The notes beneath the pieces were generated by a model, which did no database searches, was not told where the DNA came from, and was given only the letters and a program-made list of their open reading frames with translations. Shown one piece after another: positions 59,992 through 64,000 of a DNA stretch of 64,000 nucleotides. The DNA lies in contig PKYN01000015.1 in NCBI GenBank assembly GCA_003132665.1, positions 53,777 through 117,776 on the forward strand, read 5' to 3'. Both the position numbers and the translations under genes were made by a program. Position 1 is the stretch's first letter; each line of letters opens with the position of its first letter. Origin of the DNA: Actinomycetota bacterium. Its GTDB lineage: Bacteria; Actinomycetota; Thermoleophilia; Gaiellales; Gaiellaceae.

Positions 59992-60140
59992 TTCTGCTCG
60001 AAGATTCGGCCGATCTGGGCGGGTTCACCGCGCGCTTTCTCCCTATTCGGGTTGAAACGCGCTCCGCTTCGGCGTCGCATGACCAGACGGCGGCTCAGTG
60101 CGGTTGCATCCCCGCATTGGCAGGCCGATGACGTTTGTAT

Positions 60141-60617
60141 ATGCCTGCGACCGAAAACGGTTCTGACCGAACCTTTGTCCGCCTTGCGTGGGCGGTGTTG
60201 GTCGTCGGAGCGTCGGGGACCGTCGCTTACGCTTTCGCCCCCTCGAGCAGGGTCGCGGACATCCTTTATTACTCGGTTGGCACGGTCGCGCTCGGGCTCG
60301 GCTGGATTGGGATCTTGCGCCGTGTCGCCGCCGCGCCGGCGCAGGCGATCGAGCTCGCGGCCCAGGTCGAGTTCGATCTCCTCGTCACGGACGTCGTGCT
60401 GCCGGGCATGGACGGGCAGCGACTTGCGGCCGAGCTTCGCAGCCGCAAACGCGAGCTCCGCGTCGTCTACGTCTCGGGCTACCCTCGCGACGGGCTGGTT
60501 GAGAGTGAGCTCAACCAGGGAACCCGGTTCCTGCAGAAGCCCTACTCGACCGACGAGCTGTCCCGCACCGTTCGGGGCGCGCTGGACTCGAACTTGGTTG
60601 CCGACGTATCGCGCTAG
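60141..60617 (+). CDS. membrane segment fused to the C-terminal part of a receiver domain
   Basis: 158 residues from ATG 60141 (TTG 60135 is an alternative). Two membrane helices (LAWAVLVVGASGTVAYAFA, ILYYSVGTVALGLGWIGILRR) resemble the start of the multi-TM sensor found in actinobacterial GGDEF or kinase proteins. They run directly into QAIELAAQVEFDLLVTDVVLPGMDG, the receiver domain from helix 1 on, with phospho-acceptor Asp, Ser in VVYVSGYP and Lys in FLQKPY. The first receiver strand with the DD pair is missing. This looks like a hybrid kinase that lost its middle in frame. Activity is doubtful. Confidence 0.65.
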   Translation: MPATENGSDRTFVRLAWAVLVVGASGTVAYAFAPSSRVADILYYSVGTVALGLGWIGILRRVAAAPAQAIELAAQVEFDLLVTDVVLPGMDGQRLAAELRSRKRELRVVYVSGYPRDGLVESELNQGTRFLQKPYSTDELSRTVRGALDSNLVADVSR

Positions 60618-60675
60618 AGCCCGCCGCGGGGTGTCTTGGGACGACGAGTCACTACGTAATAGCGCTGGCTTTCAG

Positions 60676-63447
60676 CTAGCTACAGCCGGTGTTCGTCCCG
60701 CAGTCACGGCACGTATAGCAACTGCCCGTCCGTACCATGCGGCCGCCGCAGCGGGCGCACTCGACCGCGTCTTCCCAGCTGTTGAAGAGCGCCTTCTGGC
60801 CGGGCGGGGGCATCTCGGCCGGAGCCGGGTCGCCGCCCTGGCCGGGGGTGCCGCCGTTCGTGTAAGCCTGGGCCATCCGTTGCCTGACCTCGAGCGAGAG
60901 GATGCCCAGCTCTTCCTGCTGATCGATCGTGAGGAAGCGCTTGCCGAGCCAGCGGAAGATGTAGTCCGGTAGCGACTTGGCGATGCGGATATCGGCATCG
61001 TTGGTCGGGCCTGAGGGATCGAAGCGCATGTGCGCGTACTTGGAGACGAAGACCTCGAGCGGCACTCCGTACTGAAGCCCGAGCGAGATCGCGATCATGA
61101 AGGCGTTCATCAACCCGGCCAGGGTCGTGCCCTCCTTGGCGATATCGACGAAGACGTCGCCGGGCGTGTTGTCGTCGTAAACGCCGACGTGGATGTAGCC
61201 CTCGTAGTCGCCGACGCGGAACTTGCGACCGATCTCGGTGCGCTCGTCGGGCAGGCGATGGCGCTGAGGCGCCGCCAGCATCGGGACGGCGCCGATCAGC
61301 ATGGCCGCGCTCTTGTCGGCCTTGCCGGAGAGCGGCTGAGCGACCTTGGAGCCCTCGCGGTACAGCGCGATCGCCTTGACGCCGAGCCTCCAGGCATCCT
61401 CGAGCAGCTGCATGACGTCCTCGACCGTGGCCGACTCGGGCATGTTCACGGTCTTGGAGATCGCGCCCGAGATGAAGGGCTGTACGGCGCCCATCATCTT
61501 CACGTGGCCGACGTAGTGAATGGAGCGCTCACCGACTGCGCAGTCGAACACGGGATAGTGCTCGTTCTTCAGATGGGGCGCGCCTACGACGGTGTTGCGC
61601 TCGTCGATGAAGGCTTCGATCTCGGCGCCCTCGGCGGGTGAGTAACCGAGCTTCTCGAGCGCCATCGGCACCGTCTTGTTCACGATCGTGATCTCGCCGC
61701 CACCGACCAGCTTCTTCGACTTGGCCAGCGAGAAGTCGGGCTCGACGCCGGTGGTGTCGCAATCCATCATGAAGCTGATCGTTCCGGTCGGCGCGAGCAC
61801 GGTCGACTGGGCATTGCGGAAGCCGTGCGCCTCGCCCAGGTCGAGCGCCTCGTCCCAGGACTTACGGCAGGCCGAAAGGAGCTCGCGCGGGACCGACTCG
61901 TCGTTGTCGATGTTGCCGACCGCGGCCCGGTGCTTGGAGATGACGCTGAGCATCGCGCCGGCGTTCTTCTGATAGCTGGCGAAGGGGCCCATGCGACTGG
62001 CGATCTCGGCCGACTTGCGGTAGGCGCGCCCGGTCATCAGCGCCGTGACGGCGGCGGAGTAGGCGCGGCCTTCGTCGGAGTCGTAGGGCAGCCCGCGCGC
62101 CATCAGGAGTGCGCCGAGGTTGGCGAAGCCGAGCCCGAGCTGACGGAAGGCGCGGGCGTTTCGCTCGATCTCGGGCGTCGGGTAGCTGGAGTAGCCGATC
62201 AGGATCTCTTGCGCCAGGAAGACGACGTCCACGGCGTGCTCGAAGGCTTCGATGTCGAGCTCGCCGTCGTCCTCGCGGCGGAACTTCATCAGGTTGAGCG
62301 AGGCGAGGTTGCAGGCCGAGTCGTCGATCGACATGTACTCGGAGCACGGGTTGGAGGCGTTGATCCGGCCCGAGTTGGGAACCGTGTGCCAGCGGTTGAT
62401 GGTCGTGTCGTACTGGATGCCGGGGTCGGCGCACTCCCAGGCGGCGGCGGCGATCTGGCGCAGCAGCTCGCGCGCCTTGGTGGCCGCGACGACCGAGCCG
62501 TCAACCCGCGCGGTCAGGTTCCAGTCGGCGTCGTCCGCGGCCGCCTGCATGAAGGCGTCGGTGACGCGGACCGAGTTGTTGGCGTTCTGGTACTGGACCG
62601 AGGCCCAGTCGGGCGAGTCGAGCGACATGTCGTAGCCGGCCGCCTCGAGCACGCGAACCTTCTTCTCCTCCTTGGCCTTGCACCAGATGAACTCTTCGAT
62701 GTCGGGGTGGTCGACGTCGAGGATCACCATCTTGGCCGCGCGCCTCGTCTTGCCGCCCGACTTGATCGTGCCCGCGGAGGCGTCGGCGCCGCGCATGAAT
62801 GAAACCGGCCCGGAGGCGTGCCCGCCCTTGGAGAGCTGCTCCTTGGAAGCGCGCAGGCGCGAGAGGTTGACCCCGGCCCCGGAGCCGCCGCGGAAGATGA
62901 CGCCCTCGCGCCGGATCCAGTCGAGGATCGAGTCCATGCTGTCCTCGATCGAGAGGATGAAGCAGGCCGAGCACTGCGGCTTCTCCTCGAAGCCGACGTT
63001 GAACCAGACCGGCGAGTTGAAGGCGGCGAGCTGGTTGACGAGAATCGCCTTCAGCTCAGCCTCGAAGGTCTCGGCCTCCTCCTCGTTTGCGAAGTAGCCG
63101 CCCTTGCGGCCCCAGGCGCCGATCGTCGTGACGACGCGCCCGATCATCTGCTTGACGCTCCACTCGCGCTCGGGCTCGCCCATCTTGCCGCGGAAGTACT
63201 TCTGGGCGACGATGTTGGTAGCGGTCTGCGACCAGAAGCGCGGGAACTCCACGCCCTTCTGCTCGAAGGCCGCGCCCTCCTTGCCCGGGATGAAGGCGTC
63301 GCGCACCTCCCACTCGATCTCGTCGAAGGGGTCGCGCCCGGGGATGGTGAAGTAGCGGCGCACGCCGAGATTCGCTTCCGCATCGATCACGACGTTCTCC
63401 AGCTCTTTCTCCGTCGCCTCAACCGGTGTCTCTTTGGCTGTCGCCAT
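60676..63447 (-). CDS. nrdJ: adenosylcobalamin-dependent (class II) ribonucleotide reductase
   Basis: 923 residues. It has the NrdJ/NrdZ pattern: NSPVWFNVGFEEKPQCSACFILSIEDSM (redox Cys), FRGGSGAGVNLSRLR, NPCSEYMSIDDSACNLASLNL (active-site Cys and Glu), the late APTGTISFMMDCDTTG segment and a C-terminal CxxC zinc ribbon (CARCGGRMV, CYTCRDCG). It makes deoxyribonucleotides independently of oxygen using vitamin B12. The upstream gap has a palindrome over a possible -10 but no cobalamin riboswitch that I can recognise. Confidence 0.96.
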   Translation of the reverse strand: MATAKETPVEATEKELENVVIDAEANLGVRRYFTIPGRDPFDEIEWEVRDAFIPGKEGAAFEQKGVEFPRFWSQTATNIVAQKYFRGKMGEPEREWSVKQMIGRVVTTIGAWGRKGGYFANEEEAETFEAELKAILVNQLAAFNSPVWFNVGFEEKPQCSACFILSIEDSMDSILDWIRREGVIFRGGSGAGVNLSRLRASKEQLSKGGHASGPVSFMRGADASAGTIKSGGKTRRAAKMVILDVDHPDIEEFIWCKAKEEKKVRVLEAAGYDMSLDSPDWASVQYQNANNSVRVTDAFMQAAADDADWNLTARVDGSVVAATKARELLRQIAAAAWECADPGIQYDTTINRWHTVPNSGRINASNPCSEYMSIDDSACNLASLNLMKFRREDDGELDIEAFEHAVDVVFLAQEILIGYSSYPTPEIERNARAFRQLGLGFANLGALLMARGLPYDSDEGRAYSAAVTALMTGRAYRKSAEIASRMGPFASYQKNAGAMLSVISKHRAAVGNIDNDESVPRELLSACRKSWDEALDLGEAHGFRNAQSTVLAPTGTISFMMDCDTTGVEPDFSLAKSKKLVGGGEITIVNKTVPMALEKLGYSPAEGAEIEAFIDERNTVVGAPHLKNEHYPVFDCAVGERSIHYVGHVKMMGAVQPFISGAISKTVNMPESATVEDVMQLLEDAWRLGVKAIALYREGSKVAQPLSGKADKSAAMLIGAVPMLAAPQRHRLPDERTEIGRKFRVGDYEGYIHVGVYDDNTPGDVFVDIAKEGTTLAGLMNAFMIAISLGLQYGVPLEVFVSKYAHMRFDPSGPTNDADIRIAKSLPDYIFRWLGKRFLTIDQQEELGILSLEVRQRMAQAYTNGGTPGQGGDPAPAEMPPPGQKALFNSWEDAVECARCGGRMVRTGSCYTCRDCGTNTGCS

Positions 63448-63567
63448 CTCGCCTCTCCCTCTCTGAAACGGACTCCTGGGGACTTCCTACGGCCGGCTGA
63501 GCACCCGATTTTGCGGGCAATTGACCGACGGACCTCGGAACGATAGGAGCCTTCCCGGACGTAACCT

Positions 63568-63582
63568 ATTTTACCTGTAAAA
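63568..63582 (-). promoter_or_regulatory. palindrome over the candidate nrdJ -10 element
   Basis: TTTTAC-NN-GTAAAA (63569-63582) is a perfect inverted repeat, and on the minus strand the overlapping TAAAAT (63568-63573) matches the -10 consensus at five of six positions. No clear -35 is found. It sits 120 bp upstream of the nrdJ ATG and does not match the NrdR-box consensus. It is a candidate operator. Confidence 0.4.
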
Positions 63583-63593
63583 CCCGTGTTTCC

Positions 63594-63613
63594 CGGTGCC
63601 AGTTTGGGCACCG
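63594..63613 (-). terminator. terminator hairpin after the KdpE-like gene
   Basis: CGGTGCC (63594-63600) and GGCACCG (63607-63613) form a perfect 7-bp stem with a 6-base loop, about 50 bases past the stop of the response-regulator gene on the minus strand and upstream of the nrdJ promoter. There is no U-run. Confidence 0.5.
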
Positions 63614-63665
63614 CTCGGGCCGGCCGAAAAGCCCGACTCCCGCTACCTCCAGCCCGGGCTCAACC

Positions 63666-64000
63666 CTACCCGTTCGCGCCGCTCTCGAAGCGGTACCCCA
63701 TGCGCGGCTCGGTGAGGAAGTAGCGCGGCCGCGAAGGGTCGGGCTCGAGCTTGCGCCGGATCTGCGCCAGATACACGCGCAGGTAGTTCGTCTCCTTCTC
63801 GTACTGCGGCCCCCATACGGCCTTGAGGAGCTGGCGCTGAGTGACCAGTCGGCCTTCGCTACGGACGAGGATCTCGACTATCTCCCACTCGGTGGGCGTC
63901 AGCTTCACCTCTTCGGAGTCGCGGCTGACTCGCTTGGCGGCGAGGTCGACGCTGAAGTCCGCCGTGGTCATGACCGCCTCCTCCTTGCTCGCGGGAACTG
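63666..64000 (-). CDS. KdpE-like response regulator, C-terminal part (truncated by window edge)
   Basis: The frame continues unbroken beyond the right edge. The visible 110 residues are the OmpR/PhoB winged helix (DFSVDLAAKRVSRDSEEVKLTPTEWEIVEILV, then VTQRQLLKAVWGPQYEKETNYLRVYLAQIRRKLE), ending GYRFESGANG. The GPxYxxETxYLRVY pattern is typical of KdpE, the regulator of the Kdp K+ ATPase. An internal ATG at 63971 is preceded by in-frame coding (PASKEEAV), so the receiver domain should lie outside the window. Confidence 0.88.
   Translation of the reverse strand, partial: VPASKEEAVMTTADFSVDLAAKRVSRDSEEVKLTPTEWEIVEILVRSEGRLVTQRQLLKAVWGPQYEKETNYLRVYLAQIRRKLEPDPSRPRYFLTEPRMGYRFESGANG

Noticed and set aside
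63448-63665. Cobalamin riboswitch upstream of the B12-dependent reductase
   Set aside because: I could not find the B12-box or the conserved GCCACTG/GGGAAG core arrangement; only a GGGAAGG fragment and a palindrome are present.

Overview
The window is a contiguous piece of a high-GC actinobacterial chromosome. Gene order and family content point to the class Thermoleophilia (Solirubrobacterales or Gaiellales-like). The evidence is strong Shine-Dalgarno sites mixed with GTG/TTG starts, many four-base ATGA/GTGA overlaps, Calx-beta-decorated secreted proteases, a class II (B12) ribonucleotide reductase, a WhiG/FliA-type sigma factor, XRE-TPR regulators and a MarP-type protease. This placement is inferred from family content, not from a marker-gene search.

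Region 1 (1-15.3 kb) is amino-acid biosynthesis. A short Leu/Val/Ile/Thr-rich leader peptide precedes ilvB-ilvN-ilvC-hom-thrB-ilvD, and leuC-leuD-leuB and pheA follow. Between them lie a double-PAS protein, an ECF-like sigma factor with a membrane partner, and a secreted alpha/beta hydrolase. The branched-chain route and the homoserine/threonine branch are fused in one transcription unit, which fits multivalent attenuation by Leu/Val/Ile/Thr.

Region 2 (15.3-38.7 kb) is accessory and envelope-related. It holds a PadR-controlled three-gene ABC-2 exporter whose ATPase seems to start at ATT, an MFS protein, a polysaccharide deacetylase, a RibD-C-like reductase beside a candidate LexA box, an ArsC/LMW-phosphatase protein, and msrA and msrB flanking a 1413-residue M4 metalloprotease with five Calx-beta repeats. 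A broken S8 protease, thiol/flavodoxin small proteins, TrpB2, a DUF1059 protein, an MFS/SDR/SRPBCC group and tRNA-Asp follow.

Region 3 (39-50.4 kb) has a MarP-like protease and hairpin-rich intergenic DNA. Next comes a signalling block: a FliA/WhiG sigma factor upstream of a Glu/Pro-rich membrane protein carrying ten basic-aromatic His motifs, divergent from an HD-GYP response regulator, then a small protein and a CheB-like protein without the catalytic His behind a near-perfect sigma-28 promoter. A DrrAB-like exporter and a cation antiporter close the block.

Region 4 (50.4-64 kb) holds cysK-cysE with a recognisable promoter, operator and intrinsic terminator, a ring-cleaving dioxygenase-like VOC protein, a PAS-GAF protein divergent from a His-rich PadR regulator, a divergent MBL-fold protein, an SDR, and an XRE-TPR regulator divergent from an unannotated 25-residue membrane peptide with its own strong RBS and terminator. 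The last arrangement resembles Firmicute peptide-pheromone (rgg/shp, RRNPP) loci and is the best candidate here for an undescribed system. The window ends with a carboxypeptidase-like protein, a degenerate glutamine amidotransferase, a truncated receiver fused to membrane helices, nrdJ and the 3' part of a KdpE-like regulator.
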